Of a stretch of DNA of 64,000 bases, positions 27,721-36,740 are shown one piece after another. Where the stretch lies: NCBI RefSeq assembly GCF_021310995.1, contig NZ_CP054150.1, positions 124,001 to 188,000 of the forward strand, written 5' to 3'. The DNA is from Agrobacterium vaccinii. GTDB lineage: Bacteria; Pseudomonadota; Alphaproteobacteria; Rhizobiales; Rhizobiaceae. The translations under genes and the position numbers were made by a program. The notes below the pieces were generated by a model, which worked only from the letters and a program-made list of their open reading frames with translations, ran no database searches and was not told where the DNA came from. Numbering within the stretch: position 1 is the stretch's first letter; each line of letters begins with the position of its first letter.

Positions 27721-28335
27721 TCAACGCAGTGCGCCTACCAGAACGTCGCGACCATCCTCGATGGAAACCCAGCGGCCCGTGTTGAAGGACGCCTGACGCT
27801 TGAGATAGGTGTAGGTGGTGTTCGTCCACAGTTTGACCTCATCCGACAGGTTGTCGAGAATGAAGTCGCCTTCATTGGTGCGCAGAGTGAGTACGGCGTG
27901 GCCTTCACCATCGGGCTTGCGAACGACCGTTATCAGCAGATCGGATACGGCAAAGCCGCGCTCCATCAGCTTGCGGCGCTTGAGCAGCACGAAGTCTTCG
28001 CAGTCGCCAGCGGTGGTCGGGTATTCCCAGACCTCGTCGCGGCCGTAAACTTCCAGATCGGTCATGGCGACGATCGTGGAGTTCACTTCCTTGTTGATGT
28101 CGTGAATGACCTTCCAGCCATATTCCGTCACACGCGGTGGGGGCGTCAGCTTGCTGCGAATGTCGCATTCCGATTGGTACTTCTGGCAGAACTCGTAATG
28201 GCCGATCGGCTGGGACGTGATGCCGCCTGTGACCATAGACAGGCTACCCTTGTTTTCTGCCTGCACGGAGGCCGCAGACAGTAGTCCGGTCACAAGTGCT
28301 ACAAGCAGAGCACGCGCCCACGGTGCGTTCTTCAT
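27721..28335 (-). CDS. Periplasmic transglutaminase-like cysteine peptidase (BTLCP/LapG-like)
   Basis: The 204-residue exported protein has a signal peptide ending SVQA and the catalytic triad of the bacterial transglutaminase-like cysteine proteinase family: Cys112 in AGDCEDFVLLKR, His146 in GEGHAVLTLR and Asp161 in FILDNLSD. The family includes LapG, which cleaves surface adhesins under cyclic-di-GMP control. No LapD-like partner is visible here. A perfect CtrA-type box sits 20 bases before the ATG. Confidence 0.9.
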   Translation of the reverse strand: MKNAPWARALLVALVTGLLSAASVQAENKGSLSMVTGGITSQPIGHYEFCQKYQSECDIRSKLTPPPRVTEYGWKVIHDINKEVNSTIVAMTDLEVYGRDEVWEYPTTAGDCEDFVLLKRRKLMERGFAVSDLLITVVRKPDGEGHAVLTLRTNEGDFILDNLSDEVKLWTNTTYTYLKRQASFNTGRWVSIEDGRDVLVGALR

Positions 28336-28355
28336 GAAACCCGTCCCTTAAAATC

Positions 28356-28370
28356 TTAACGAAAAGTTAA
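28356..28370. promoter_or_regulatory. CtrA-type box upstream of transglutaminase-like gene
   Basis: TTAA-CGAAAAG-TTAA is a perfect TTAA-N7-TTAA match, 20 bases before the minus-strand ATG at 28335. So close to the start it implies either a very short leader with activation or occlusion (repression) by the bound regulator. Confidence 0.5.
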
Positions 28371-28432
28371 GAGAGGAAGGGGGTGCAAGTCAATCGGAAC
28401 TCAGCGCCATGAACGCAAGATGAATAATATGG

Positions 28433-29242
28433 TTAAGATCGTTGCGTTTTTGCCGACAAAACAAGGCTTTTGGCCGCCGTCAGCATGCGCTCGATGTCCT
28501 GTGGACGGGACAGTCTGTGGTCTCCGTCGCGGATAAGGCTCAGCACGACGTCGTCGGCGGGCAGATGGTTGAGCAGCTTGAGAGCATGTTGGTACGGCAC
28601 GTCGTCGTCGCGCATGCCCTGTAGGATGTGAACCGGGCACCCGGTTTCGATGATCCCCGTCAGCACGAGGTTGTTGCGCCCGTCTTCGATCAGGTCCCGA
28701 GTGAAAATATTGGGCTCATCGCTGTATTCCGACTTTTCCTCGAAGAATCCACGCTCTGCAAGTGACGCCTTTTCAGCTTCCGAAAGGTTGGGTTCGATCA
28801 AATCAGCCGTGAAATCCGGGGCTGGCGCAATCAGCAGCAAGCCGGCCACCTGCGGACCATTCGTAACCTTGCGCAGTTCTTCCACCAGCCGAAGTGCAAT
28901 CCAGCCGCCCATGGAAGACCCTGTTATAATGATACGCTTCGGGGCTTTGTGGCGCAGAACCGCCATGGTTTCATTCAGCCAGCGCGAAATCGTACCCTCG
29001 TTGAAGTCGCCGCCGGATGCGCCGTGGCCGGAATAATCGAGGCGAATACAGGCTAGTCCGTTTTCTACAGCGAATTTGTCCAGTTCCACCGCCTTCGTGC
29101 CTGTCATGTCCGAGCGATAGCCACCAAGCCACACCAGCGTGGGTGCGTCCGTATCCGTCACTGCCGCGCGTGACAGTATAGCGATCTCGCGCGCATCACT
29201 GGTTGTGCCGACGGTAATATACTCAATGGTTTGCTCAGTCAT
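28433..29242 (-). CDS. Alpha/beta-hydrolase
   Basis: The roughly 269-residue cytoplasmic hydrolase has an early PTLVWLGGYRSDMTGTKA strand, the nucleophile elbow IITGSSMGGW (Ser in GSSMG), Asp in QGMRDDDVP and His in RDGDHRLSRPQD: a complete catalytic triad. It resembles serine aminopeptidase/BAAT-like and palmitoyl-protein-thioesterase-like hydrolases (ABHD10 type), but the substrate is not readable. I chose ATG 29242 (MTEQTIEYITV), which follows GAGGAGAAT. It is divergent from infC. Confidence 0.85.
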   Translation of the reverse strand: MTEQTIEYITVGTTSDAREIAILSRAAVTDTDAPTLVWLGGYRSDMTGTKAVELDKFAVENGLACIRLDYSGHGASGGDFNEGTISRWLNETMAVLRHKAPKRIIITGSSMGGWIALRLVEELRKVTNGPQVAGLLLIAPAPDFTADLIEPNLSEAEKASLAERGFFEEKSEYSDEPNIFTRDLIEDGRNNLVLTGIIETGCPVHILQGMRDDDVPYQHALKLLNHLPADDVVLSLIRDGDHRLSRPQDIERMLTAAKSLVLSAKTQRS

Positions 29243-29302
29243 AACGACGCGATTCTCCTCGGTTCCACTCCCCATGTAGAGCAAATTCAGAAAAAGCACG
29301 AC

Positions 29303-29319
29303 AGGAGGTGATTTTTTTG
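29303..29319 (+). promoter_or_regulatory. Perfect Shine-Dalgarno with in-frame TTG upstream of infC
   Basis: AGGAGGTGA (29303-29311) is fully complementary to the 16S rRNA 3' end. It is optimally spaced from TTG at 29317, which is in frame with infC and has no stop before the AUU start at 29428. It could direct a 37-codon N-terminal extension of IF3 or act as a ribosome standby site in the leader. Confidence 0.5.
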
Positions 29320-29427
29320 AGCGGCTGTGCTATTGACTTCGCGGCGGCATTCACGACATTTCCGCCATTTGCACCGACAAGCTGTTTTTGCCGACGCGAT
29401 CCCGAAACAGATCAGGAGAATACGACC

Positions 29428-29964
29428 ATTCGCAGACCGTTCAAAGCCGATGCCCCCGTCAAAGAGGGCCCGCGCTCCAACAGGGAAATCCGAATTCCCA
29501 AGATTCAGCTGATTGATGAAGAAGGCCAGAACCTCGGCGTGATGCCGACGGACCAGGCTTTGAAGATGGCAGAAGACGCCGGTCTCGATCTCGTTGAGAT
29601 CTCGCCGAACGCGGAACCGCCGGTCTGTAAGATTCTCGATCTTGGCAAGCTGAAGTATTCGACCCAGAAAAAAGCGGCCGAAGCGCGCAAGAAGCAGAAG
29701 ATTGTCGAAGTCAAAGAAATCAAGATGCGCCCAAATATCGACACCCATGACTATGAGGTGAAGATGAAGGCGATGAACCGGTTCTTCGATGAAGGCGACA
29801 AGGTAAAGGTAACGCTGAAGTTCCGTGGCCGTGAAATGGCTCACCAGGAACTCGGTATGAAGCTCCTTCTGCAAGTCAAGGAAGACACCCTAGCCATTGC
29901 CAAGGTTGAAGCTGAACCGAAGCTCGAGGGACGTCAGATGATGATGGTTCTGGCACCGAAGTAA
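29428..29964 (+). CDS. infC: Translation initiation factor IF-3
   Basis: The 178-residue IF-3 has a normal N-domain ([19 protein letters not shown]), linker ([19 protein letters not shown]) and C-domain ([16 protein letters not shown]...[10 protein letters not shown]). The family N-terminus (M)RRPFKADAP places the start at ATT (29428), with AGGAG 9 bases upstream. Use of AUU is the classic infC feature by which IF-3 represses its own synthesis, because IF-3 rejects non-canonical starts. It heads the infC-rpmI-rplT block. A possible longer form from TTG 29317 is noted separately. Confidence 0.96.
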   Translation: MRRPFKADAPVKEGPRSNREIRIPKIQLIDEEGQNLGVMPTDQALKMAEDAGLDLVEISPNAEPPVCKILDLGKLKYSTQKKAAEARKKQKIVEVKEIKMRPNIDTHDYEVKMKAMNRFFDEGDKVKVTLKFRGREMAHQELGMKLLLQVKEDTLAIAKVEAEPKLEGRQMMMVLAPK

Positions 29965-30005
29965 GTCTAGAACGTCTGAATTGTAGGCGTTTACGCACAG
30001 TCGCA

Positions 30006-30036
30006 GGGGAATTTATCATTCCCCGTTGCTCTTTTT
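30006..30036 (+). terminator. Hairpin with T-run between infC and rpmI
   Basis: GGGGAAT-TTATC-ATTCCCC followed by GTTGCTCTTTTT looks like a moderate terminator or attenuator in the 191-base gap before rpmI. In enterobacteria and Bacillus the rpmI-rplT part is controlled by L20 binding to leader RNA, so this gap could hold an analogous element. I cannot show L20-like pseudoknot sites by eye. Confidence 0.5.
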
Positions 30037-30155
30037 CATAACTGAGGTTATAGGAGCGCGTCCGAACGGTCCGGCAGGGCATGCCGTGTCCGTTCCAGAA
30101 TAGCTTGAAAGCAGGCTTCGTCTGCCTGCCTTCGATACAAAAATGGAGTAGCAAA

Positions 30156-30359
30156 ATGCCCAAGATGAAGACGAAGTCCGCTGCAAAGAAGCGGTTCAAG
30201 ATCACAGGTACCGGCAAGGTTCTCGCAGCCGCTGCCGGCAAGCGCCACGGCATGATCAAGCGTTCCAACAAGTTCATTCGCGACGCGCGCGGAACCATGG
30301 TTCTGGCCGACGCTGACGCCAAGAAGGTCGTCAAGAACTATCTGCCGAACGGTCTCTAA
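30156..30359 (+). CDS. rpmI: 50S ribosomal protein L35
   Basis: The 67-residue basic protein opens [20 protein letters not shown], the universal L35 signature, and continues [23 protein letters not shown] lies 8 bases before the ATG. It is a large-subunit protein in the usual infC-rpmI-rplT order, 40 bases before rplT. Confidence 0.98.
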   Translation: MPKMKTKSAAKKRFKITGTGKVLAAAAGKRHGMIKRSNKFIRDARGTMVLADADAKKVVKNYLPNGL

Positions 30360-30399
30360 GACTTTTCCGCGTATTTGGACATTTTAAGGAGATCATGAC

Positions 30400-30804
30400 A
30401 TGGCACGCGTAAAACGTGGCGTAACTTCCCGCGCCAAGCACACCAAGACACTCAAGGCAGCCAAGGGCTTCTACGGCCGTCGCAAGAACACCATCCGCGC
30501 AGCCAAGGCTGCTGTGGACCGTTCCAAGCAGTACGCTTACCGCGACCGTAAGGTCAACAAGCGCAACTTCCGCGCTCTGTGGATTCAGCGTATCAATGCT
30601 GCTGTTCGCGAATTCGGCCTGACCTATGGCCGCTTCATCGACGGCCTGAACAAGGCTGGCATCGAAGTGGACCGCAAGGTTCTGTCCGACATGGCTATCC
30701 ATGAGCCAGCAGCGTTCGGCGTTCTCGTTGACACAGCAAAGAAGTCTCTTGCGTACCTCAAGGACGCAGGCACCACCAACGAATTTGAAGCCGCTGTAAA
30801 GTAA
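30400..30804 (+). CDS. rplT: 50S ribosomal protein L20
   Basis: The 134-residue protein opens [20 protein letters not shown] and contains the conserved [21 protein letters not shown]20 is an early assembly protein of the large subunit and in many bacteria represses its own operon. AAGGAG lies 9 bases before the ATG. The C-terminal tail of about 15 residues beyond the E. coli length is normal for Rhizobiales. A strong terminator follows. Confidence 0.98.
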   Translation: MARVKRGVTSRAKHTKTLKAAKGFYGRRKNTIRAAKAAVDRSKQYAYRDRKVNKRNFRALWIQRINAAVREFGLTYGRFIDGLNKAGIEVDRKVLSDMAIHEPAAFGVLVDTAKKSLAYLKDAGTTNEFEAAVK

Positions 30805-30833
30805 TTACGGCGCGGACAAATTGTTGTTCATTT

Positions 30834-30868
30834 GAAACCCGCGCCGGGCCACCGGTGCGGGTTTTTTT
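30834..30868 (+). terminator. Rho-independent terminator of the rpmI-rplT transcript
   Basis: AAACCCGC(G)CC...GG(T)GCGGGTTT forms a GC-rich stem with a small central loop followed by TTTTTTT, 30 bases after the rplT stop. Confidence 0.88.
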
Positions 30869-30925
30869 ATTCGGATGGCGGTCTTTGCTGGCCGCGAACG
30901 GGCGATTTGCGCCCAAGAGTAATGA

Positions 30926-31774
30926 ATGCTGCAAGCGGCTGACCCGGAGGAAAAGGCTAGAGGATTCCATGTCCACCTCGAGGACGCGGATATTGCTGCC
31001 TTGATGCAGGTTTTGCTGACCAGCGACAACCGCATTCAGCAACTCAATCTTTCCGCAGGTTCTGTCTGGATCAAGCGACAGGGCACGGAAACTGCGCCCT
31101 GGTGGCTGAAAATCCAGGCGTTTTTCGCCGCAGCGTTGCCCTACAAGTTTCTGAAGCCATCGCCCATCCTCAAGCCCACGGAGATGATGGCGCGTGAGAA
31201 GCGCCGGATGATGACGTTTGGAGAAAATGGTTTCCCCGTCCCAGAGATCATCTATTCGTCTCAGACCGCCATCGTCATTTCCGATGTTGGGCCAACGGTC
31301 CAGCGCATTTTGAAAACGAAACGCGGCGCGGGCGCGAGTGATCACGACGGGCTTTTGATCGATTGCGCCGCTGCCATCGGGAATCTCCATGCGGCAGGCC
31401 TGTGCCATGGCCGCCCGCATGTGCGCGACTTCTTCTTGCAGGACGGACGCATCGGCTTCATGGATTTCGAGGAGGAGCCGGAGGCCGTGATGCCGCTCGA
31501 AACCGCGCAGGCGCGCGACATCTGGCTGCTGTTTCTGCCGCTGGTATCACTTGCGCAAAACGGCAAGACAACACTCGATGCTGCCTACCAGGCATGGTCA
31601 GCGCGCGCGCCGAAAGAAACGATAGTAGAATTACAGCGGTTGGTGCGTGTTCTCAGCCGCTTTTTGCCGCTCGCACGGTTGATTGGACGCGTGCGGATGG
31701 GTAGTGATCTGCAACGCTTTATCGTGGCGACTGATTATCTGAAGAATGCCGTTAAACCCGAAGCCGCAGGCTAA
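30926..31774 (+). CDS. Kinase-fold protein with altered catalytic loop
   Basis: The 282-residue protein shows the outline of a small-molecule or LPS-type kinase. A beta-3-like Lys50 lies in SVWIKRQG, with a Glu91 helix (AREKRRMM). The catalytic-loop equivalent is LCHGRPHVRDFFLQDGRIGF, then MDFEEE (Asp180) and RDIW (Asp198). In active APH/Kdo-kinase relatives the loop reads HGDxHxxN; here Asp is replaced by Arg163 and Asn by Asp168. It may be a pseudokinase or use a shifted residue. It lies between rplT and pheS with a 21-base gap to pheS. No symbol is known to me. Confidence 0.65.
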   Translation: MLQAADPEEKARGFHVHLEDADIAALMQVLLTSDNRIQQLNLSAGSVWIKRQGTETAPWWLKIQAFFAAALPYKFLKPSPILKPTEMMAREKRRMMTFGENGFPVPEIIYSSQTAIVISDVGPTVQRILKTKRGAGASDHDGLLIDCAAAIGNLHAAGLCHGRPHVRDFFLQDGRIGFMDFEEEPEAVMPLETAQARDIWLLFLPLVSLAQNGKTTLDAAYQAWSARAPKETIVELQRLVRVLSRFLPLARLIGRVRMGSDLQRFIVATDYLKNAVKPEAAG

Positions 31775-31795
31775 AGCCTGACGAGGCAGGAAAAT

Positions 31796-32878
31796 ATGAC
31801 CGAACTGGATACCTTGAAATCGCAATTGATGTCGGACATCACAGCTGCCGGGGATGAAGCATCCATCGAAGCCGTGCGCGTTTCCGCTCTGGGCAAAAAG
31901 GGCTCTGTTTCCGAGCTGTTGAAGACGCTGGGCTCCATGACCCCGGAAGAGCGCCAGACGCGCGGTGCCGCCATCAACCAGTTAAAGACCGAAGTGACGG
32001 ACGTCATCACAGCCCGCAAGGCCGAGTTGAAGGATGCGGCAATTGAAGCGCGCCTGAAGGCCGAAACGCTGGATATCAGCCTACCGGTGCGCCAGTCGCC
32101 TGCCGAGCGCGGTCGCATTCATCCGATCAGCCAGATCGTTGATGAAATCACCGCCATCTTTGCCGATATGAGTTTCTCCATCGCGGAAGGCCCGGATATC
32201 GAGACGGACTATTACAACTTCACAGCCCTGAACTTCCCCGAGGGTCATCCGGCCCGCGAAATGCATGACACATTCTTCTTTCAGCCGGACGAGAACGGTG
32301 AGCGCAAGGTGCTGCGCACGCACACCTCGCCCGTCCAGGTGCGCACCATGGAATCCCAGAAGCCACCGATCCGTATCGTCATTCCCGGCAAGACCTATCG
32401 TCAGGATAGCGACGCCACCCACTCACCGATGTTCCATCAGGTCGAGGGCCTAGTGATCGACAATAAGGCGAATGTCGCAAACCTGCGCTGGATATTGGAA
32501 GAGTTCTGCAAGACCTTCTTCGAAGTCGACAGCGTCACCATGCGCTTCCGCCCATCCTTCTTCCCCTTCACGGAGCCAAGCTTCGAAGTGGATATCCAGT
32601 GCGACCGCTCCGGCCCCATCGTCAAGTTCGGCGAAGGCAAGGACTGGATGGAAATCCTCGGCTGCGGCATGGTCCACCCTAATGTCCTGCGCGCCGGTGG
32701 CCTCGACCCCGACGAGTTCCAGGGCTTTGCCTGGGGCATGGGGCTCGACCGCATCGCCATGCTGAAATACGGCATGCCCGACCTGCGCGACTTCTTCAAC
32801 GCCGACGTCCGCTGGATGACCCACTACGGCTTCCGTCCACTGGACATGCCGACATTGTTTGGTGGTTTGAGCAGCTGA
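31796..32878 (+). CDS. pheS: Phenylalanine-tRNA ligase alpha subunit
   Basis: The 360-residue class II synthetase subunit has an N-terminal coiled coil (about 1-85) and the catalytic core. Motif 2 lies around [20 protein letters not shown], and motif 3 reads [13 protein letters not shown]. The core also contains [18 protein letters not shown]. With PheT it forms the alpha2-beta2 enzyme charging tRNA-Phe. GAGGCAGG precedes the ATG. Unusually, two small genes separate it from pheT. Confidence 0.98.
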   Translation: MTELDTLKSQLMSDITAAGDEASIEAVRVSALGKKGSVSELLKTLGSMTPEERQTRGAAINQLKTEVTDVITARKAELKDAAIEARLKAETLDISLPVRQSPAERGRIHPISQIVDEITAIFADMSFSIAEGPDIETDYYNFTALNFPEGHPAREMHDTFFFQPDENGERKVLRTHTSPVQVRTMESQKPPIRIVIPGKTYRQDSDATHSPMFHQVEGLVIDNKANVANLRWILEEFCKTFFEVDSVTMRFRPSFFPFTEPSFEVDIQCDRSGPIVKFGEGKDWMEILGCGMVHPNVLRAGGLDPDEFQGFAWGMGLDRIAMLKYGMPDLRDFFNADVRWMTHYGFRPLDMPTLFGGLSS

Positions 32879-32881
32879 GTC

Positions 32882-33115
32882 ATGCCGACCGTTCTTCGCA
32901 AATACGGCTTTCGTTTTCACTTCTACTCAGGTGATGGCCATGAGCCGCCGCATATTCATATTGATGGAAACGGTGGCGAAGCGAAGGTTTGGTTGGACGC
33001 GGTGAGACTAGCGCAGGCAAAGGGCTTCAATCAGCGCGATATCGCCCGTATATTGGAAACAGTTGAGGAACACCGGCAGCAGATGATGGAGGCGTGGCAT
33101 GACTACTTCGGATGA
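32882..33115 (+). CDS. DUF4160-domain protein
   Basis: The 77-residue protein opens MPTVLRKYGFRFHFYSGDG and has the family HEPPHIHID motif with three histidines, followed by KVWLD and a helical tail. It starts three bases after the pheS stop, so it is translated from the pheST message. Its last 17 bases overlap the following DUF2442 gene. This DUF4160-DUF2442 order is a recurring two-gene unit that resembles toxin-antitoxin modules in layout, but the function is not established. Confidence 0.85.
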   Translation: MPTVLRKYGFRFHFYSGDGHEPPHIHIDGNGGEAKVWLDAVRLAQAKGFNQRDIARILETVEEHRQQMMEAWHDYFG

Positions 33116-33377
33116 TGCATACCTAGAAAGCGATCGCCCTGTCGAAGCATGGTGCGATCCGCATGAGGTCCACGTTCGTCTAGCAGACGGTAGACACGTT
33201 TCTACGCCGCTTTGGTGGTATCCGAGGCTTTTGAACGCGACGCCAGCTCAGCGCAACACGGTTGAATTGATGCTTGCAGGGGTGCATTGGCCTGAAGTTG
33301 ATGAGGACCTGTCTGTCGATGGCATGCTGAAGGGCCGCAAGGCTCCGGGTGCGACGGCCCCACAGAAAGCTGCATAA
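33099..33377 (+). CDS. DUF2442-domain protein
   Basis: The 92-residue protein has the family core VHVRLADGRHVSTPLWWYPRLLNATPAQRNTVELM cut by a short turn, then GVHWPEVDEDLSVDGML. It starts within the end of the DUF4160 gene, with GGAGG 6 bases upstream of its ATG, giving translational coupling. The Ala/Lys-rich C-terminus (GRKAPGATAPQKAA) is probably disordered. It is 68 bases upstream of pheT. DUF2442 members are short partners of DUF4160 proteins; their role is unknown. Confidence 0.85.
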   Translation: MTTSDDAYLESDRPVEAWCDPHEVHVRLADGRHVSTPLWWYPRLLNATPAQRNTVELMLAGVHWPEVDEDLSVDGMLKGRKAPGATAPQKAA

Positions 33378-33445
33378 TTGATGAAGAACTTCACGCCCAA
33401 GATCGCCAGTCCAGAAGAGACAAATACCGTTAAGGACAGACCCAC

Positions 33446-35869
33446 ATGAAATTCACACTCTCCTGGCTGAAAGAGCATCTGGACACCGATGCGTCTCTCG
33501 AGCAGATCTGCGAACGCCTCACCGCCATCGGCCTCGAAGTCGAGGATGTCGATGACAAGGCGGCCTACAAGCCCTTCGTTATCGCCAAGGTTCTGAGCGC
33601 CGAAAAGCATCCGGAGGCGGATCGTCTCAAGGTGCTCAGCGTCGATGCGGGCGACGGCAAGCCGGTGCAGATCGTGTGCGGTGCGCCGAATGCGCGCGCC
33701 GGTTTGGTCGGAGCGCTGGCGCGTCCGGGCGACTATGTGCCTGGCATCGATGTCACCCTGGCGGTCGGCAAGATCCGCGGTGTGGAAAGCCATGGCATGA
33801 TGTGCTCGGAGAAAGAGCTCAACATGTCCGATAGCCATGATGGCATCATCGATCTGCCTGACGATGCGCCGGTCGGTACGTCGTTTGCAGCCTATGCCGG
33901 TCTTGACGATCCCATGATTGAGATCAACCTCACGCCGAACCGCCCGGATTGCACGTCGATCTACGGCATCGCGCGTGATCTTGCTGCTTCGGGTCTCGGC
34001 ACGCTCAAGACAAAGCCTGCTCTGGCTTTCAAGGTTGAAGGCGCAACCCCGGTTGACGTGACGCTCGATCTCGATGACGCCGCACTGTGCCCTGGCTTCG
34101 GCCTGCGCCTCGTGCGTGGCGTGAAGAACGGTCCGAGCCCAAAGTGGATGCAGCAGCGTCTTCTCGCCATCGGTCTTCGCCCCATCAACGCACTGGTCGA
34201 CATTACCAACTACATGACCTTCGATCAGGGCCGCCCGATGCACGTCTTCGATGCGGCAAAGGTCAAGGGCAATCTCGTCGTTCGCCGCGCCAAGGATGGT
34301 GAAACCATTCTTGCGCTGGATCAGCGTGAGTACAAGCTTGGGCCCACCAATGTCGTGATTGCCGATGATAACGGCATCGAATCCATCGGCGGCGTCATGG
34401 GTGGCGAGCATTCCGGCTGCGATGAGAACACCACCGATGTCCTGATCGAATCGGCTCTCTGGGACCCGATCAACATCGCCAAGACCGGCCGCTCGCTCGG
34501 CATCATCACCGATGCCCGTTACCGGTTCGAGCGTGGCGTCGATCCCGAATATATGGTGCCGGGTCTGGAGCGAACGACCGAACTGGTGCTGGAGCTCTGT
34601 GGCGGCACGGCGGCAGAAGCGAAGGTCGTCGGCTACAAGGGCTTCGAGCCCAAATGGCTCGATTTCCCGTTGTCGGAAGTCAAGCGCCTGACGGGCCTTG
34701 ATGTTTCCGCGCAGGAAACACTCGATATTCTCAAGGGCCTCGGCTTCGGCATCGAAGGTTCGGGCGAGCGCGTGAGCGTCTCGGCTCCCTCATGGCGTCC
34801 CGATGTGGATGGCAAGGCCGATCTGGTGGAAGAGGTGATGCGCATTCATGGCGTCGATAACATCAAGCCGGAACCGCTGGAAAGCTTTGGCGCGGTCAAT
34901 GGCCGTATTTTGACCACGCTGCAAATCCGCACCCGCACGGCCAAGCGTTCGCTGGCGAGCCGCGGCATGCTGGAGGCGGTGACGTGGTCGTTCATTCCCG
35001 AAGCCCAGGCAAAGCTCTTTGGCGGCGGTTCGCCTGCGCTGAAGCTCGCCAACCCCATCGCTGCCGATATGTCGGACATGCGCCCTTCGCTGTTGCCCGG
35101 CCTGTTGACGGCTGCCCAGCGCAATGCCGACAAGGGCCATGGTGATGTGGCGATCTTCGAAGTCTCCGGCACCTATGAAGGTGACACGCCGGAAGCCCAG
35201 CGTCGCGTGGCCGGTGGCGTTCGCCGTGGCACGGCATCGCTGGCTGGTTCCGGTCGCATGTGGTCCAACACGGCCAAGGGCGGCGGCAAGCCGGTGGATG
35301 TCTATGATGCCAAGGCCGATGCACTCGCCGTCATCGAAGCCTGCGGCCTGCCGATGAGCAATGTGCAGATCGAAGCAGGTGCGCCTAACTGGTACCATCC
35401 TGGTCGCTCCGGTACGATCAAGATGGGGCCGAAGGTCATCCTGGGTTACTTCGGTGAATTCCACCCGAAGACGCTCGCCGAACTGGATGTCTCGGGCGTC
35501 TATGCCGGTTTCGAGATCTATCTCGATGCCATGCCCGAGCCGAAGAAGAAGGCGACCCGCACCAAACCCGCTTTGGAACTGTCACCCTTCCAGACCGTCA
35601 AGCGCGACTTCGCCTTCGTGGTGGATCGCTCCGTAGAAGCTGGCTCCATCATCAAGGCGGCGACCAGTGCCGACCGCAAACTCGTCACCGGCGTCAATGT
35701 CTTCGACGTCTTCGAAGGCGCATCCGTCGGCGAAAACAAGAAGTCCATCGCCATCGAAGTCCAGATCCAACCGGTCGACAAGACCCTGACGGATGAGGAC
35801 TTCGAAGCACTGACGGCCAAGATCGTCGGCAATGTCGAGAAATCGACAGGCGGCGTTTTGCGCGCCTAA
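33446..35869 (+). CDS. pheT: Phenylalanine-tRNA ligase beta subunit
   Basis: The 807-residue subunit has the N-terminal tRNA-binding OB domain (about 40-150, with [19 protein letters not shown]), B3/B4 editing domain, B5 domain (about 400-475), a catalytic-like core and the C-terminal ferredoxin-fold anticodon-binding domain (about 710-806, with [16 protein letters not shown]). Full length is typical. TAAGGA precedes the ATG. Its stop overlaps by 4 bases with the convergent tautomerase gene. Confidence 0.98.
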   Translation: MKFTLSWLKEHLDTDASLEQICERLTAIGLEVEDVDDKAAYKPFVIAKVLSAEKHPEADRLKVLSVDAGDGKPVQIVCGAPNARAGLVGALARPGDYVPGIDVTLAVGKIRGVESHGMMCSEKELNMSDSHDGIIDLPDDAPVGTSFAAYAGLDDPMIEINLTPNRPDCTSIYGIARDLAASGLGTLKTKPALAFKVEGATPVDVTLDLDDAALCPGFGLRLVRGVKNGPSPKWMQQRLLAIGLRPINALVDITNYMTFDQGRPMHVFDAAKVKGNLVVRRAKDGETILALDQREYKLGPTNVVIADDNGIESIGGVMGGEHSGCDENTTDVLIESALWDPINIAKTGRSLGIITDARYRFERGVDPEYMVPGLERTTELVLELCGGTAAEAKVVGYKGFEPKWLDFPLSEVKRLTGLDVSAQETLDILKGLGFGIEGSGERVSVSAPSWRPDVDGKADLVEEVMRIHGVDNIKPEPLESFGAVNGRILTTLQIRTRTAKRSLASRGMLEAVTWSFIPEAQAKLFGGGSPALKLANPIAADMSDMRPSLLPGLLTAAQRNADKGHGDVAIFEVSGTYEGDTPEAQRRVAGGVRRGTASLAGSGRMWSNTAKGGGKPVDVYDAKADALAVIEACGLPMSNVQIEAGAPNWYHPGRSGTIKMGPKVILGYFGEFHPKTLAELDVSGVYAGFEIYLDAMPEPKKKATRTKPALELSPFQTVKRDFAFVVDRSVEAGSIIKAATSADRKLVTGVNVFDVFEGASVGENKKSIAIEVQIQPVDKTLTDEDFEALTAKIVGNVEKSTGGVLRA

Positions 35870-36261
35870 GCGGCGTGGTGATAACGCCGTTCCTGGGTCA
35901 GACCGCCGTAACCATAGGCGGTCGCCCGCACGTCCTCGACATAGACATAGCTCTCCTCGTGAAGGTTTCCGAGGAGAGCTGAAAAGCCCTTGAAGACCTC
36001 GGCGATATAGGTTGCCTTTTCGGCCTTCGTATTTGTTTCATCTGTAATTTTGATGTCGAGATAGACGCTGGACTTGCCCTGTGCGGCAAGAGTCTTGCCG
36101 CCGACAATCCAGTCGAGTGGATCGATGTATTGGATTGTGATGGCTGTGAGGGCCGGGTTCTTTCCCAGAATGCGATGCGTCAACTCCGAGAGAAGCGCGG
36201 AAATCTTCGTTGTCATCTCCTCAGTCTTCTCGGCACTCACCTTAACATTCAAAATCGGCAT
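35866..36261 (-). CDS. Tautomerase-superfamily protein
   Basis: The roughly 131-residue protein begins [16 protein letters not shown], exposing the N-terminal Pro that is the catalytic base of 4-oxalocrotonate tautomerase relatives. This fixes the start at 36261 (GGAGAAG upstream). At twice the length of classic 4-OT, it fits the fused-type tautomerases. It lies 43 bases after the MarR gene in the same direction. A decamer (ATGCAACTAT) found at the MarR promoter is repeated just before this gene, which suggests control by that regulator. Confidence 0.8.
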   Translation of the reverse strand: MPILNVKVSAEKTEEMTTKISALLSELTHRILGKNPALTAITIQYIDPLDWIVGGKTLAAQGKSSVYLDIKITDETNTKAEKATYIAEVFKGFSALLGNLHEESYVYVEDVRATAYGYGGLTQERRYHHAA

Positions 36262-36283
36262 CTTCTTCTCCATGTGGTTAGCT

Positions 36284-36293
36284 ATGCAACTAT
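36284..36293. promoter_or_regulatory. MarR-site-like decamer before tautomerase gene
   Basis: ATGCAACTAT lies 22 bases upstream of the tautomerase start, within the imperfect palindrome GTTAGCTATGCAAC. The identical decamer occurs upstream of the marR gene at 36748-36757. Shared use by the MarR protein is inferred. Confidence 0.4.
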
Positions 36294-36303
36294 TTGTCTG
36301 GCA

Positions 36304-36720
36304 TCAGCTTATCTGCCTGTTGATGGACTTTGCCTGGTCTACGAATTGTTCAAAAGAACCGTCTCCGAGTTCCGTTCGCAAACGTTTGGTCACCGCAGCA
36401 CTGGCCGCATCCAACGATGCATGCAGTGCCAAAGCCTCTGCGGTCGGGTGAATCTCGCACTCTCGCTTGTCACGCTTGGCTGTTTGGCGCGTCAGAAAAC
36501 CGCGTTTCTCAAGCCCATCGATCGCTCGTGTGGCCGTTGCTCTGGCGATCTGCAACGTGTCTGCCAACTCGCTCTGCAACATGCCGGGCTTGTTCAGCGC
36601 CGCGCGCAGCGTAAAGGCTTGAGCGGGAGTCAGGTTAAAAGGCTTGAAAGCCTCAGTCCAGACGCGCTCCAGTTGGCGGCTCAAGGCCATGGTGTTGAAG
36701 TAGATACAATGATCAAACAT
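36304..36720 (-). CDS. MarR-family transcriptional regulator
   Basis: The 138-residue regulator has a winged helix with the recognition region LQSELADTLQIARATATRAI and wing RGFLTRQTAKRDKREC, flanked by dimerisation helices. MarR proteins usually sense aromatic compounds and repress adjacent genes. The next gene in line is a tautomerase, consistent with aromatic-derivative metabolism. It is likely autoregulated through the site at about 36741-36757. Confidence 0.92.
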   Translation of the reverse strand: MFDHCIYFNTMALSRQLERVWTEAFKPFNLTPAQAFTLRAALNKPGMLQSELADTLQIARATATRAIDGLEKRGFLTRQTAKRDKRECEIHPTAEALALHASLDAASAAVTKRLRTELGDGSFEQFVDQAKSINRQIS

Positions 36721-36740
36721 GGCCTACAATATCACGAATG

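Noticed and set aside
29308..29427. Annotating infC from the upstream GTG or TTG as the main start
   Set aside because: The family N-terminus begins at the ATT at 29428 with its own AGGAG. The longer form is kept only as a hypothesis.
33248..34411. Long open frame (387 codons) antisense to pheT
   Set aside because: It mirrors the GC-rich third-position pattern of pheT, has His/Arg-rich composition with no recognisable domain, and overlaps an essential gene completely.
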